Source: Methylobacterium organophilum
GTDB lineage: Bacteria; Pseudomonadota; Alphaproteobacteria; Rhizobiales; Beijerinckiaceae
NCBI RefSeq assembly: GCF_022179465.1
Contig: NZ_BPQV01000013.1
Coordinates: forward strand, 62,001 to 126,000
DNA length: 64,000 bases
Reading direction: 5' to 3'
Shown: piece by piece, positions 1 to 8,077 of the stretch
Numbering within the stretch: the first letter of the stretch is position 1
Layout: each line of letters begins with the position of its first letter
Translations under genes and position numbers: made by a program
Notes under the pieces: model-generated
What the model saw: only the letters and a program-made list of their open reading frames with translations
Told to the model about the DNA's origin: nothing
The model's database searches: none

Positions 1-285
1 GGCGAGGGCGACGCCCCGCAGGCAGGCCGGCCGATCCGTTACTACGAGAGCATCGATCTCACCGACGCGTTCCACCCGCAGACGATCCTGGCCTATGCCA
101 TGAACGGCCAGACCCTGCCGGTCGCCCACGGCGCCCCCCTGAGGCTGCGCCTGGAGCGCCAGCTCGGCTACAAGCAGGCCAAGTATATCCGCCGCATCGA
201 GGTGGTGGAGTCGCTCGCCAAGCTCGGCGACGGCAAGGGCGGGTACTGGGAGGACCGGGGCTACGAGTGGTATGCGGGGATCTGA
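1..285 (+). CDS. Sulfite-oxidase-like molybdopterin oxidoreductase, C-terminal part
   Basis: The frame is open from base 1 and ends with TGA at 283-285, so only the last 94 residues are present. The segment with HPQTILAYAMNG followed by GAPLRLRLERQLGYKQAK resembles the end of the Mo-pterin domain in sulfite-oxidase and YedY-like enzymes, where a conserved LAY...NG is followed by a PLR(L/V) strand and a lysine-rich turn. It ends with an aromatic GYWEDRGYEWYAGI tail typical of the bacterial single-subunit forms. The true start, any signal peptide and the cofactor cysteine lie upstream of the window. The substrate cannot be inferred. Confidence 0.8.
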   Translation, partial: GEGDAPQAGRPIRYYESIDLTDAFHPQTILAYAMNGQTLPVAHGAPLRLRLERQLGYKQAKYIRRIEVVESLAKLGDGKGGYWEDRGYEWYAGI

Positions 286-362
286 GTGCCCGCGGCGCTT
301 TGGCCGGATGCGTCCCCGTGCCATGAGGTCGGGACCCGAAGCGTAGCCGGACACCGCGACTG

Positions 363-1511
363 GTGCCTTCTTTCAAAAGCCGCCTCGCGCCCGTGGCCTG
401 GGCATTCCTTGCTGGCCTCCTCGCGATGCCGGCGATGGCGTACGATCCGCGGATCCTCCCCGCCCATCCCCGCTACACCCGCAACGCCGCCTGCCCCGAC
501 GTCACGGTGGTGGCGCCCGCGCCGCACCCGGGCACGCATCCCCTCGACGGCAAGATCAGCCCGGATCCGGCCGAGTCGCCGATGAGCCAGGGCGACAGCG
601 CGATCTGCTTCGCCTACGCCACCGCCGACATGATCTCCCAGCGGGTCGGCCGCACGGTCTCGGCCCTGGACGTGGCGACGCGCTACTATTTCGCCGATCC
701 GGCGCGGCTCGCCGCCTCCCGCGATCCCGCCCTGCGCCGCTATCTCCGGGAGAACCCCGACACGCTTGCCGAGATCGCCACGAGCCGCAACGACACGGAT
801 GTCAGCAAGGACGGCAATCCCGGACGCCTCGCCTATTTCGACAAGCTGGAGGACGGGCAGGAAGACGCGGCCGCCCTCCTCTACAATGTCGGCGGCCTTT
901 GCGAGGACCGCGACCTGCCCTCCTTCGACGGATACGGCCAGCACCAGAAGTTCCTACGGGCCCTGCGCTGGCGCGCCCGGGTGGTGGCGCCGAAGCAATG
1001 CTGGCGCAGCCTCGCCGGTACGGTCGAGAAACTGCGCAGCGCGAAAACCGACGCCTTCAATGCCGGCTGGCTCGCCCATGTCGAGGCCAGCTGCCGCCGC
1101 CGGCCCCTGCCGGTGCCACTGCTGCCGGTCTCCTACCGGGTCGCCGACAATCAGCTCGACTTCATGGACCGGCTGGAGCGGGGGCAGCCGCCGACGCGGC
1201 GGCAGACCGACCGGCTGCTCGCCATGGTCGATTACGCCCTCGATCACGGCCGCATCCCGACCGTCGGCTACAGCTGGTACGTGCTGGAGGACCGCGACCC
1301 GAAGGACCCGGACCTCGCCGCCGACCATTCGAGCCCGATCCTGGCGCGGCGAAGCGTCGAGGGCCGCTGCCAGTACCATCTCCAGGACAATACGGGCGAG
1401 TACTGCGCCCGGATGCGCCCGGGCATCCGCGAGCGTTGCGATCTCGGCCGCGTCTGGCTGGAGGAGGACGAGTTGCGCCGCTCCCTCTACAGCGTGATCT
1501 ACCTGCGCTGA
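363..1511 (+). CDS. Exported protein with papain-like catalytic residues
   Basis: A 382-residue protein starting at GTG, the only start that keeps the signal peptide: a basic start, a hydrophobic stretch at about residues 9-25, and AMA as a likely cleavage site before YDPR. I do not recognise the family. The segment SQGDSAICFAYATADM puts Gln76 six residues before Cys82, as in papain (Gln19, Cys25). ADHSSPIL supplies His322, and QDNTG supplies Asn343 twenty-one residues later, in the place of the papain His/Asn pair. Several other cysteines (190, 213, 244, 336, 348, 359) could form disulfides. I infer a periplasmic or secreted C1-like cysteine peptidase, or a dead relative of one. It stands alone, convergent with the P1 peptidase gene one base downstream. 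Confidence 0.8.
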   Translation: MPSFKSRLAPVAWAFLAGLLAMPAMAYDPRILPAHPRYTRNAACPDVTVVAPAPHPGTHPLDGKISPDPAESPMSQGDSAICFAYATADMISQRVGRTVSALDVATRYYFADPARLAASRDPALRRYLRENPDTLAEIATSRNDTDVSKDGNPGRLAYFDKLEDGQEDAAALLYNVGGLCEDRDLPSFDGYGQHQKFLRALRWRARVVAPKQCWRSLAGTVEKLRSAKTDAFNAGWLAHVEASCRRRPLPVPLLPVSYRVADNQLDFMDRLERGQPPTRRQTDRLLAMVDYALDHGRIPTVGYSWYVLEDRDPKDPDLAADHSSPILARRSVEGRCQYHLQDNTGEYCARMRPGIRERCDLGRVWLEEDELRRSLYSVIYLR

Positions 1512-1512
1512 G

Positions 1513-2517
1513 CTAACCTTGCCGGCCGTGAAGATCCTTCCAGGCCGGCAGGTCGAGGCAGGGCAGCGCCGTCGCCGCATGCACCCCGATCGCCACGGCG
1601 CGGGCGAGGGTGTCGGCGGCCGCCGCACCGAGCCGGGCGAGATCGCCGATCGGATCGGCGAGCGGCACGGCCCCCGTCGCCACCGCGAAGACCACGTCCC
1701 CGTCGAGGGGCGTGTGAACCGGGTTGATCGCCCGGGCGAGACCGTCCTGCGCCGTCACCGCAAGGCGCTTGGCCTGCGCCTTGGTGAGGGCGGCATCGGT
1801 GGCGACGACGGCGAGCGTGGTGTTCGCGCCCGGCAGGCCCAGGCGCGGCCAGGTGAACGCGTCCGGCGGAAGGGCGGAGGGCAGCCCGCAGCCGCCGAAC
1901 TCGGCCTCGCGCTCGAAGGGCGCGGCCCAGAAATGCGGCCCCTCCCCGATCGTGACGCGCCCGAAGGCGTTGACCGACACGAGGGCTCCGACGGTGAACC
2001 CGGTCTCCGCGACCCGGCTCGAGGCCGAGCCGAGGCCGCCCTTGAGGTTCGCCGTACGCGCGCCGAGCCCGGCCCCGACGCTGCCGAGGGCGCAGTCCTC
2101 GGAGGCCGCCGCGGCCGCCGCGAAGCCGAGGTCGCGGTAGGGCGGGAAACGCCCCCATTGCTTGTCACCGCCATTGAGCAGGTCGAACAGGATCGCGCCG
2201 GGAACGATCGGCACGCGCACGTCGCCCACCGGAAAGCCGCGGCCGTTCTCCGCGAGCCAGGCGACGATGCCCGCCGCCGCGTCGAGCCCGAAGGCCGAGC
2301 CACCCGAGAGGAAGAGGCCGTCCACCCGCTCCACGGTGGCCTGCGGATCGAGGAGGTCCGTCTCCCGCGTGCCCGGGCCGCCGCCGCGCACATCGACCGC
2401 CGCGACGAAGGGCGTGTCGAAGAGGAGCGCGGTGACGCCGGAAGCGACGCGGGCGTCCCCCGCGTGGCCGACCCGGATGCCGGCGATATCGGTGATGCGA
2501 TTGCGGCGACCGATCAT
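1513..2517 (-). CDS. P1 family peptidase (DmpA/NylC-like Ntn hydrolase)
   Basis: A 334-residue member of the P1 (DmpA, L-aminopeptidase/D-esterase; NylC) family of self-cleaving N-terminal nucleophile hydrolases. Family marks in order are ITDIAGIRVGHA at 8-19, DVRGGGPGTRETDLL at 42-56, GLFLSGGSAFGLDAA at 67-81, and LPGANTTLAVVATDA at 228-242. In NylC, cleavage falls between Asn and Thr in the equivalent place, so Asn232-Thr233 is the expected processing site and Thr233 the nucleophile. The ATG lies inside the stop of rarD (ATGA), which suggests translational coupling. The physiological substrate (peptides, amides or cyclic oligomers) is not evident. Confidence 0.9.
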   Translation of the reverse strand: MIGRRNRITDIAGIRVGHAGDARVASGVTALLFDTPFVAAVDVRGGGPGTRETDLLDPQATVERVDGLFLSGGSAFGLDAAAGIVAWLAENGRGFPVGDVRVPIVPGAILFDLLNGGDKQWGRFPPYRDLGFAAAAAASEDCALGSVGAGLGARTANLKGGLGSASSRVAETGFTVGALVSVNAFGRVTIGEGPHFWAAPFEREAEFGGCGLPSALPPDAFTWPRLGLPGANTTLAVVATDAALTKAQAKRLAVTAQDGLARAINPVHTPLDGDVVFAVATGAVPLADPIGDLARLGAAAADTLARAVAIGVHAATALPCLDLPAWKDLHGRQG

Positions 2518-3416
2518 GTTCCCCTCTCCTCCTCCGGCGAGGCTGGCATGCCGGAACCCCGATCGCCAGTGGCCGCCCGCGCCGCCCGGAAGGAATCGGC
2601 GGCGTAGAGGATCAGCGCCAGCCAGAGCAGGGCGAACATCACCTGCCGATCGGGCGCCAGCCGCTCGCCATAGACGAAGACGCTCAGCAGCATCAGGCAG
2701 GACGGCGCGATGTATTGCATCAGCCCGAGGGTCGCCAGGGTGAGGTGCTGCGCGGCCGTCGCGAACCAGATCAGCGGCAACGCCGTGGTCACACCGGTCG
2801 CGACGAGCAGGACGAAGCCGAACGTGTCCGCGGGCGCGGTTCCGGCCGGCTGGACGGCGAGATAGGCGAGCGCGAAGGGCAGGAGCAGGAAGGTCTCGGC
2901 GCAGAAGCCGAGCAGGGCATCGACGCCCACGATCTTCCGGATCAGGGCGTAGATCGCGAAGCTCACGGCGAGGCCGAGGGAGAGCAGCGGCAGCTTGCCC
3001 GCCATCGCCACCGCGATGGCGACGCCGGTGGCGGCGATGACGACCGCGACGATCTGGACCGGCCGCAATCGCTCCCGCAGCGCCACCGCCCCGAGCAGCA
3101 CGGCGACGAGGGGATTGATCAGGTAGCCGAGGCTGGCATCGAGCATGTGCCCCGAGCCGACGGCCGTGACGTAGAGCAGCCAGTTGAAGGCGATGAGGCC
3201 GGCCGAGACCACGAGGAGGCCGTGGCGGGGCCTCAGCGGCAGCGGATTGGCGAGCCGGTGGCGCAACACCAAGAGCAGCACGGCGACGAAGACCGCGGAC
3301 CAGGCGATCCGATGGGCGAGGATCGCCTCCGGCGCCATGGCCGAGAGCCAGCGGAACTGAACCGGGACCACGAGGCCCCAGATCAGGCAGGCGCCGAGCG
3401 CGTAAACGAGACCCAA
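2514..3416 (-). CDS. rarD: EamA-family transporter RarD
   Basis: A 300-residue drug/metabolite-superfamily permease with about ten hydrophobic helices. The start GLVYALGACLIWGLVVPVQFRWL and the later SAGLIAFNWLLYVTAVGSGH are typical of RarD. In E. coli RarD is a chloramphenicol-sensitivity protein; the natural substrate is unknown. The reading frame opens at TTG, as no ATG or GTG lies in a suitable place before the first helix, and a GGCGGGG stretch upstream could serve as a weak ribosome site. Its stop overlaps the start of the P1 peptidase gene by four bases, so the two genes form a small operon. Confidence 0.88.
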   Translation of the reverse strand: MGLVYALGACLIWGLVVPVQFRWLSAMAPEAILAHRIAWSAVFVAVLLLVLRHRLANPLPLRPRHGLLVVSAGLIAFNWLLYVTAVGSGHMLDASLGYLINPLVAVLLGAVALRERLRPVQIVAVVIAATGVAIAVAMAGKLPLLSLGLAVSFAIYALIRKIVGVDALLGFCAETFLLLPFALAYLAVQPAGTAPADTFGFVLLVATGVTTALPLIWFATAAQHLTLATLGLMQYIAPSCLMLLSVFVYGERLAPDRQVMFALLWLALILYAADSFRAARAATGDRGSGMPASPEEERGT

Positions 3417-3465
3417 GACCCAAAACCCCGCCGTTTCCCGTGGCGGGCTTACCCGAAACGGCGGC

Positions 3466-3747
3466 TCAGCGCTTCCTTCCCGCGGCCGGCAGGCCCTCGC
3501 CGCGCATCAGCGCGTTGAGGCGCTCGGTGTCGAATCCCCCCATGGCCTTGGCCGGAGCGCGCACCTCGGCGGTCTGGGTGACGGTGGCCTCGGGCAGAGG
3601 CGCCGCCGCCTGCGCGAGGCGCGGCACGGGCGCCCCCGCCACGGCAGGACTCGGCGAATGGGCGAGCCGATCCGCGCTCACGAAGCAGACGACCAGCGTG
3701 CTGAGGCCCATGGTGGCGCCGAAGGCAATGAAACGCAGGATACCCAA
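3466..3747 (-). CDS. Small membrane-anchored protein, unknown function
   Basis: A 93-residue protein of unknown family. One hydrophobic segment at about residues 4-24 (RFIAFGATMGLSTLVVCFVS) is followed by a Pro/Ala/Thr-rich linker and a basic C-terminus ending in GRKR, so it is probably a single-pass anchored or exported protein. The start taken is TTG at 3747: GAGGGG lies about nine bases before it, and an ATG at residue 13 would cut through the helix. It lies just upstream of rarD on the same strand, 49 bases away, and may be cotranscribed with it. Confidence 0.6.
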   Translation of the reverse strand: MGILRFIAFGATMGLSTLVVCFVSADRLAHSPSPAVAGAPVPRLAQAAAPLPEATVTQTAEVRAPAKAMGGFDTERLNALMRGEGLPAAGRKR

Positions 3748-3861
3748 CGCGGCAGCCCCTCACGCGAAGATTGTAGAGAAACAGGATAGGTCCGGGCTCG
3801 TTAACGATCCGAAGGCCGCCCTCCGCGGCTTCCCTTTCGTTTCGAGACACGGAGCGGCAAC

Positions 3862-4032
3862 ATGGACGCCACCGCCACGGCGAGCGACAGCCCCTTCATC
3901 CAGGGCCGCAACGCCCGCCTCTACGGCAAGCCGCGCAGCGAATGCCCCTATCCCGAGGGATCGGAGGAGCGGGCCGCCTGGATCCAGGCCTATGACGAGG
4001 CCGCCAAGACCGATGAGGCCAGATCCCCTTAG
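3862..4032 (+). CDS. Ribosome modulation factor (RMF/CrpP)-like mini-protein
   Basis: A 56-residue protein (ATG, preceded by GGAG at about -9). The core runs GRNARLYGKPRSECPYPEG then AAWIQAYDEA. This matches the RMF fold, in which G..A...G....CPY is followed about ten residues later by W..G/A. and an acidic or basic helix end. E. coli RMF dimerises 70S ribosomes in stationary phase; short alphaproteobacterial relatives and CrpP share the motif, but their roles are less certain. It lies 88 bases before metC on the same strand. The call rests on the motif alone; ribosome binding is an inference. Confidence 0.75.
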   Translation: MDATATASDSPFIQGRNARLYGKPRSECPYPEGSEERAAWIQAYDEAAKTDEARSP

Positions 4033-4120
4033 ACATCCCGGTTTAAGCGAGGGTTGACGCACGGGGCCGCCGCGGGCTGAAAGCGCTCTTACGCAGCGTC
4101 CAGAACCCGCGCAGAGATCC

Positions 4121-5311
4121 ATGTCGAAATCGCCCCCGCACGACCGTGCGCGCTTCTCGCCTGATACGCGGCTCGTGCTGGCGGGGCGCGACCCGTTCGA
4201 ACAGCACGGCTTCGTCAACACGCCGATCTATCGCGGCTCGACGGTCCTCTATCCGACCTATGACGACATCAAGCACCGGCGCGGCCGCTACAATTACGGC
4301 ACCTCCGGCACGCCCACCATGGATGCGCTCTGCGAGGCCTGGACCGAGATCGCGGGGGCGGCGGGCACGGTGCTGACGCCCTCGGGCCTGTCCGCCCTGA
4401 CGCTGACGCTGATGGCCTGCACCAGCGCCGGCGACCATCTGCTCGTCACCGATTCCGCCTATCGCCCGACGCGGATCTTCTGCGACGGCGTGCTGGCGCG
4501 CTACGGCGTGACGGTCGAGTACTACGATCCCCTGGTCGGCGCCGATATCGCTAACCTCATGCGGGACAACACGAAAGCCGTGCTCGTCGAGGCGCCGGGC
4601 TCGCAGACCTTCGAGATGCAGGACGTGCCGGCCATCGCGGAGGCGATGCATGCCCGCGGCGGCACGGTGGTCATGGACAACACTTGGGCGACGCCGCTGC
4701 TGTTCCCGCCGCACGAACGCGGGGTCGACATCGCGGTGGAGGCCGGGACCAAATATCTGAGCGGCGCCTCCGACCTGCTGATCGGCCTCGTCTCGGCCAA
4801 TGCCCGGCACTGGCCGGCGGTGAAGCGCACCTACGAGCATTTCGCCATGTGCGCCGGTCCGGAGGATATCTTCTTAGGTCTCAGGGGCTTACGGACCATG
4901 GGTCTGCGCCTGCGCGAGCACGGCGCGCGGGGGCTCGCCATGGCGGAATGGCTAGAGAGCCGGCCGGAGGTGCTGAAGGTCCTGCATCCGGGCCTGCCGA
5001 GCGATCCGGGCCACGCCCTGTTCAAGCGCGACTTCCTGGGGGCCTCCGGCCTGTTCTCGATCGTGCTGAAACCCGTGCCGGAACAAGCGGTTGCCGCTTT
5101 CCTCGACGGGCTCGAGCTGTTCGGGATGGGCTTCTCCTGGGGCGGATTCGAGAGCCTGGTCATCCCCTTCGACCCGACCGTCTACCGCACCGCGACCCGC
5201 TGGGAGCCGGGCGGGCCGACCCTGCGCTTCCATATCGGGCTGGAGGATCCGGAGGATCTGAAGGCGGATCTGGAGGCCGGATTCGACCGGTTGCGGGCGG
5301 CAAGCGCCTGA
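4121..5311 (+). CDS. metC: Cystathionine beta-lyase
   Basis: A 396-residue PLP enzyme of the Cys/Met metabolism family, expected to cleave cystathionine to homocysteine, pyruvate and ammonia in methionine synthesis. The N-terminal part has VNTPIYRGSTV at 32-42 and the tyrosine-rich YNYGTSGTPT at 58-67. The cofactor-binding Asp is in VVMDNTWATP (Asp186), and the Schiff-base lysine is in AGTKYLSGASD (Lys211). The usual GHSD after that lysine reads GASD here. WGGFESL near residue 345 and the final TLRFHIGLEDPEDLKADL are typical of the rhizobial MetC type. The gene follows the RMF-like gene. Confidence 0.93.
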   Translation: MSKSPPHDRARFSPDTRLVLAGRDPFEQHGFVNTPIYRGSTVLYPTYDDIKHRRGRYNYGTSGTPTMDALCEAWTEIAGAAGTVLTPSGLSALTLTLMACTSAGDHLLVTDSAYRPTRIFCDGVLARYGVTVEYYDPLVGADIANLMRDNTKAVLVEAPGSQTFEMQDVPAIAEAMHARGGTVVMDNTWATPLLFPPHERGVDIAVEAGTKYLSGASDLLIGLVSANARHWPAVKRTYEHFAMCAGPEDIFLGLRGLRTMGLRLREHGARGLAMAEWLESRPEVLKVLHPGLPSDPGHALFKRDFLGASGLFSIVLKPVPEQAVAAFLDGLELFGMGFSWGGFESLVIPFDPTVYRTATRWEPGGPTLRFHIGLEDPEDLKADLEAGFDRLRAASA

Positions 5312-5324
5312 GAGCCGGCCCCCG

Positions 5325-5360
5325 CCGCTTCGAAGCCTGCCCCGCAGGGCCTCGAAGCGG
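5325..5360 (+). terminator. Hairpin after metC
   Basis: CCGCTTCGA at 5325-5333 pairs with TCGAAGCGG at 5352-5360, with a further partly paired GCCTGC/GCAGG inside. It starts 13 bases after the metC stop. No T-run follows, so it may be only part of a termination or 3'-end protection signal. Confidence 0.5.
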
Positions 5361-5386
5361 GCTCGGGCGGGGCTTCGAGGCCGCCG

Positions 5387-5620
5387 TCAATCGTGCCGGA
5401 GCAGGTCGCGCAGGCCCTCGTCCCCGGCCGGGGGCGGCGGCGGGACGGGCGCGGCGACCCGTTCGGCGGCCCCGCCCCGACACGCTCCGGTTGCATGCCG
5501 CGACCCCGATTCGGCGGGCAGCCAGGGCAGGATCACCCCGAGCAGCACGAGGGCGGCGAGCCGGATCGCCACCATGCTCAGGATCGCCTCGGCGGCGCTG
5601 CCGGTCGGGTCCGCATCCAT
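5387..5620 (-). CDS. Possible small membrane protein
   Basis: A 77-residue open frame between metC and the LysM gene. It has one convincing hydrophobic stretch, MVAIRLAALVLLGVILPWL at residues 16-34, then a Cys/Ala region and a proline run before an acidic-basic tail (GDEGLRDLLRHD). The second ATG (residue 16) may be the true start, as GAGG lies upstream of it. I know no family. It lies downstream of the LysM gene on the same strand, 105 bases away. It may not be real. Confidence 0.42.
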   Translation of the reverse strand: MDADPTGSAAEAILSMVAIRLAALVLLGVILPWLPAESGSRHATGACRGGAAERVAAPVPPPPPAGDEGLRDLLRHD

Positions 5621-5725
5621 GCCGGCAGGGTGGTGGAGCGGCGGGGGCGAGACAATGCGGGGTTCGGAGAGCCTGCCTTCGGCACCGGCGAAGGCTGATC
5701 CCGGCTGGGGCGGCCGGTCCGCCGG

Positions 5726-7237
5726 TCAGCCCCGCTTGGCCGGATCGGGGGCGTCCTTGGGCAGGACGAAGATCTGGCCCGGATAGATCAGGTCGGGATC
5801 GCGGATCTGCTGCTGGTTGGCGTCGTAGATCACGGTGTAGCGGTCGCCCCGGCCATAGGTGCGCCGGCTGATCTGCCAGAGGCTGTCGCCCCGGATGATC
5901 CGCGCCGTGCCGATCTCGGCGACGAAGACCGAGCCGGGGGCGTTCCGCGGCGCGGCGGCCTCCGCCGTCGCCGCGGGGCGGGACGGGGCCGGCGCGCCGG
6001 CTTTGCCGTCGGCCGCCGGAGTGGCCGGTCGCGACGGGGCGGTCGTTGGGGCGGCCTCGGGCGCGGCGGCGGCCTCGCGGGTGGGCGAAGGCGTCGCGTT
6101 GGAGCCGGTGGCCCGGGCCGGGCCGCCGCGGCCTGGTTCGCTCCCGGCTTCCGCCACCGGGGCCGGGGCCGGTCCCGGCGCGGGGAAGGCGAAGGCCACC
6201 GCCGCGCGCCGCCGCACCTTGCCGGAGGACGGATCGACCTGATCGACGCGGATCTGATAATCCCCCGGCCGCACGCCCCTGCCGATGGTGAAGGCGATGC
6301 GCCCGTCCGGGCCGGCCTGCCCACTCGCGACCAGGGTGTCGTTGAGATAGAGGCGCAGGGTGCTGCCCTTCTCGGCCTCGGCGCTGACGAAGAGCCGGCC
6401 GTTCTCCTGGGCATCGATGCTGACGATCTTCACGGGGCCGCCCGGCCCCGCCTCGGCGGTCGCCCCCGCATGTGCCCCGGCGGCGGGCTTCGTCCCCGGC
6501 CGCGCCGCCGCTCCCGGGCCGCGCTTGCCCGCCGCCTTCGTCTCGGGGGTGCGGGCCTCGGCGAGGCCCTGCCCGGAGGATGGCGGCTCCGGCTTGCCGG
6601 CCGCGGCGCCCGTCCCCGGCTTCTCCTCGGGCTGCGAGAGCACGACGGTTGGCTTGTCGGGGCTGCTCAGGGCGATCAGCGGCTTGGCGTCCCGCTTCGG
6701 CGCCACCACGACCACGACGCTCTGGCGGCTCGTCGCCGTCTTCCCGTCGGGGGCGGTCATGCGCAGGGTGATCTCGCTGTTGCCGGCGGGCAGGTCCGGC
6801 GGCGTCAGGGCGAATTGCCCGGCCGGGTCGGCCTGCACCCGGGCGAAGGGCTGGCCGTCCCGCAGCAGCTCCACCGTGGAATCCGGGGCCGCCCGGCCGG
6901 CGACCACGGCCGAGCCGTCCGGCTCGACGCGGACGATGTCGAAGCTCGGCGTCCCCGCCTCCGGCGCCTCGGGCCGCGCGGCGGGGGAAGCCGGGCCGCC
7001 CGGCGACAGCTCCTGCAGGGCCTCGGGCTTCGCCGCGGAAGACTTCGCCGCCGGCGATTCGGGGCCGGCCTTGCCCGCCCCGTCGGCGCTCCCCGTCAGG
7101 CCATGGGGCGCGGCGGGCACCGGCGGGCCCTGCCGCTTCAGGAGTTCCCCGGTGCCGAACAGCGCGACGACCAGGGCGAATCCGGCGAGCAGACCGACGC
7201 CCGCGAGAACGATCCCTCGCCGCAACTCCGAGGTCAT
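5726..7237 (-). CDS. Membrane-anchored protein with Ig-like repeats and C-terminal LysM
   Basis: A 503-residue protein. ATG 7237 was chosen over one 14 codons upstream because GAGGGAG lies about ten bases before it. A helix at about residues 11-32 (VLAGVGLLAGFALVVALFG) anchors it to the inner membrane. Then come a Pro/Ala linker, an Ig-like unit (DGSAVVAGRAAPDSTVELLRDG), a linker, a second Ig-like unit (GRLFVSAEAEKGSTLRLYLNDT), a long Ala/Pro/Thr linker, and a LysM domain in the last 55 residues (IRGDSLWQISRRTYG ... DLIYPGQIFVLP). It probably binds peptidoglycan from a membrane anchor. Similar proteins are common next to LOG-family genes in Rhizobiales, as here (divergent). Confidence 0.88.
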   Translation of the reverse strand: MTSELRRGIVLAGVGLLAGFALVVALFGTGELLKRQGPPVPAAPHGLTGSADGAGKAGPESPAAKSSAAKPEALQELSPGGPASPAARPEAPEAGTPSFDIVRVEPDGSAVVAGRAAPDSTVELLRDGQPFARVQADPAGQFALTPPDLPAGNSEITLRMTAPDGKTATSRQSVVVVVAPKRDAKPLIALSSPDKPTVVLSQPEEKPGTGAAAGKPEPPSSGQGLAEARTPETKAAGKRGPGAAARPGTKPAAGAHAGATAEAGPGGPVKIVSIDAQENGRLFVSAEAEKGSTLRLYLNDTLVASGQAGPDGRIAFTIGRGVRPGDYQIRVDQVDPSSGKVRRRAAVAFAFPAPGPAPAPVAEAGSEPGRGGPARATGSNATPSPTREAAAAPEAAPTTAPSRPATPAADGKAGAPAPSRPAATAEAAAPRNAPGSVFVAEIGTARIIRGDSLWQISRRTYGRGDRYTVIYDANQQQIRDPDLIYPGQIFVLPKDAPDPAKRG

Positions 7238-7446
7238 CACGCCACGCTCCCTCGCCGCACCCGTCTGCGGCGGCGACACGACGGGACCGCGTTTCCGGCC
7301 GTCGACATTCGCTCGAATTCTCGCGACATATTACCGGACATGACAGGAACACCAAGGCTCCCGCGCGCGTGCGGCCTCGAATCCCACGCGACTTCAGCAG
7401 TTTGGCCCCTGGACGGGGCGTCCGGACGGGATTCGGGAGGCCGCGC

Positions 7447-8049
7447 ATGGCTCGCCTGACCTCCGTCTGCGTCTATTGCGGCTCCGGCTTCGGCACCGAT
7501 CCCGCCTTCCGCGAGGCGGCGGCGACGCTCGGCCGCGACATCGCCGAGGCGGGGCTCAGCCTCGTCTATGGCGGCGGCAATGTCGGCCTGATGGGCACCG
7601 TGGCCGGCGCCGTGCTCGACCATGGCGGCCACGTCACCGGCATCATCCCGGACTTCCTGAAGTCGCGAGAGCGCATGCTCGACGCGGTGCAGGAGACCAT
7701 CGTCGTCGACGACATGCACACCCGCAAGAAGCTGATGTTCGACCGCGCCGACGCCTTCGTGGCGCTGCCGGGCGGCATCGGCACCCTGGAGGAGCTCGTC
7801 GAGCAGCTCACCTGGGCGCAGCTCGGCCAGCACACCAAGCCGATCCTGCTGCTCTCCACCAACGCCTTCTGGGCGCCGCTGCTCACCCTGCTCGACCACA
7901 TGCGGGAGACCGGCTTCCTGCGCGCCGGCCTCGACCCGCGCTACCTCGTGACGGAGGACGTGGCGCAGGTGATTCCCCTCCTGCGCCAGGCCGCCGCCCA
8001 GCAGGGCGAGGCCCCCGAGCGCGAGCGGCTGGTGGCGGAGCGGTTCTGA
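7447..8049 (+). CDS. LOG-family nucleotide 5'-monophosphate phosphoribohydrolase
   Basis: A 200-residue protein of the LOG/TIGR00730 family. It starts SVCVYCGSGFGTDP, continues LVYGGGNVGLMGTVA at 39-53, and carries the two catalytic signatures: MHTRKKLM at 90-97 and PGGIGTLEE at 108-116. Family members release the base from cytokinin riboside 5'-monophosphate or other nucleoside monophosphates. The older label lysine decarboxylase is wrong for this family. The start at 7447 removes 26 unconserved residues and leaves the usual family length. The gene is divergent from the LysM gene. Confidence 0.92.
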   Translation: MARLTSVCVYCGSGFGTDPAFREAAATLGRDIAEAGLSLVYGGGNVGLMGTVAGAVLDHGGHVTGIIPDFLKSRERMLDAVQETIVVDDMHTRKKLMFDRADAFVALPGGIGTLEELVEQLTWAQLGQHTKPILLLSTNAFWAPLLTLLDHMRETGFLRAGLDPRYLVTEDVAQVIPLLRQAAAQQGEAPERERLVAERF

Positions 8050-8077
8050 GGGGGCGGCGTTCGGCCGCCGCGCCTTT

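Noticed and set aside
4033-4120. Possible SAM riboswitch before metC
   Set aside because: AAAGC and short pairings are present, but I could not fold a SAM-II pseudoknot or match its conserved loops in the 88 bases.
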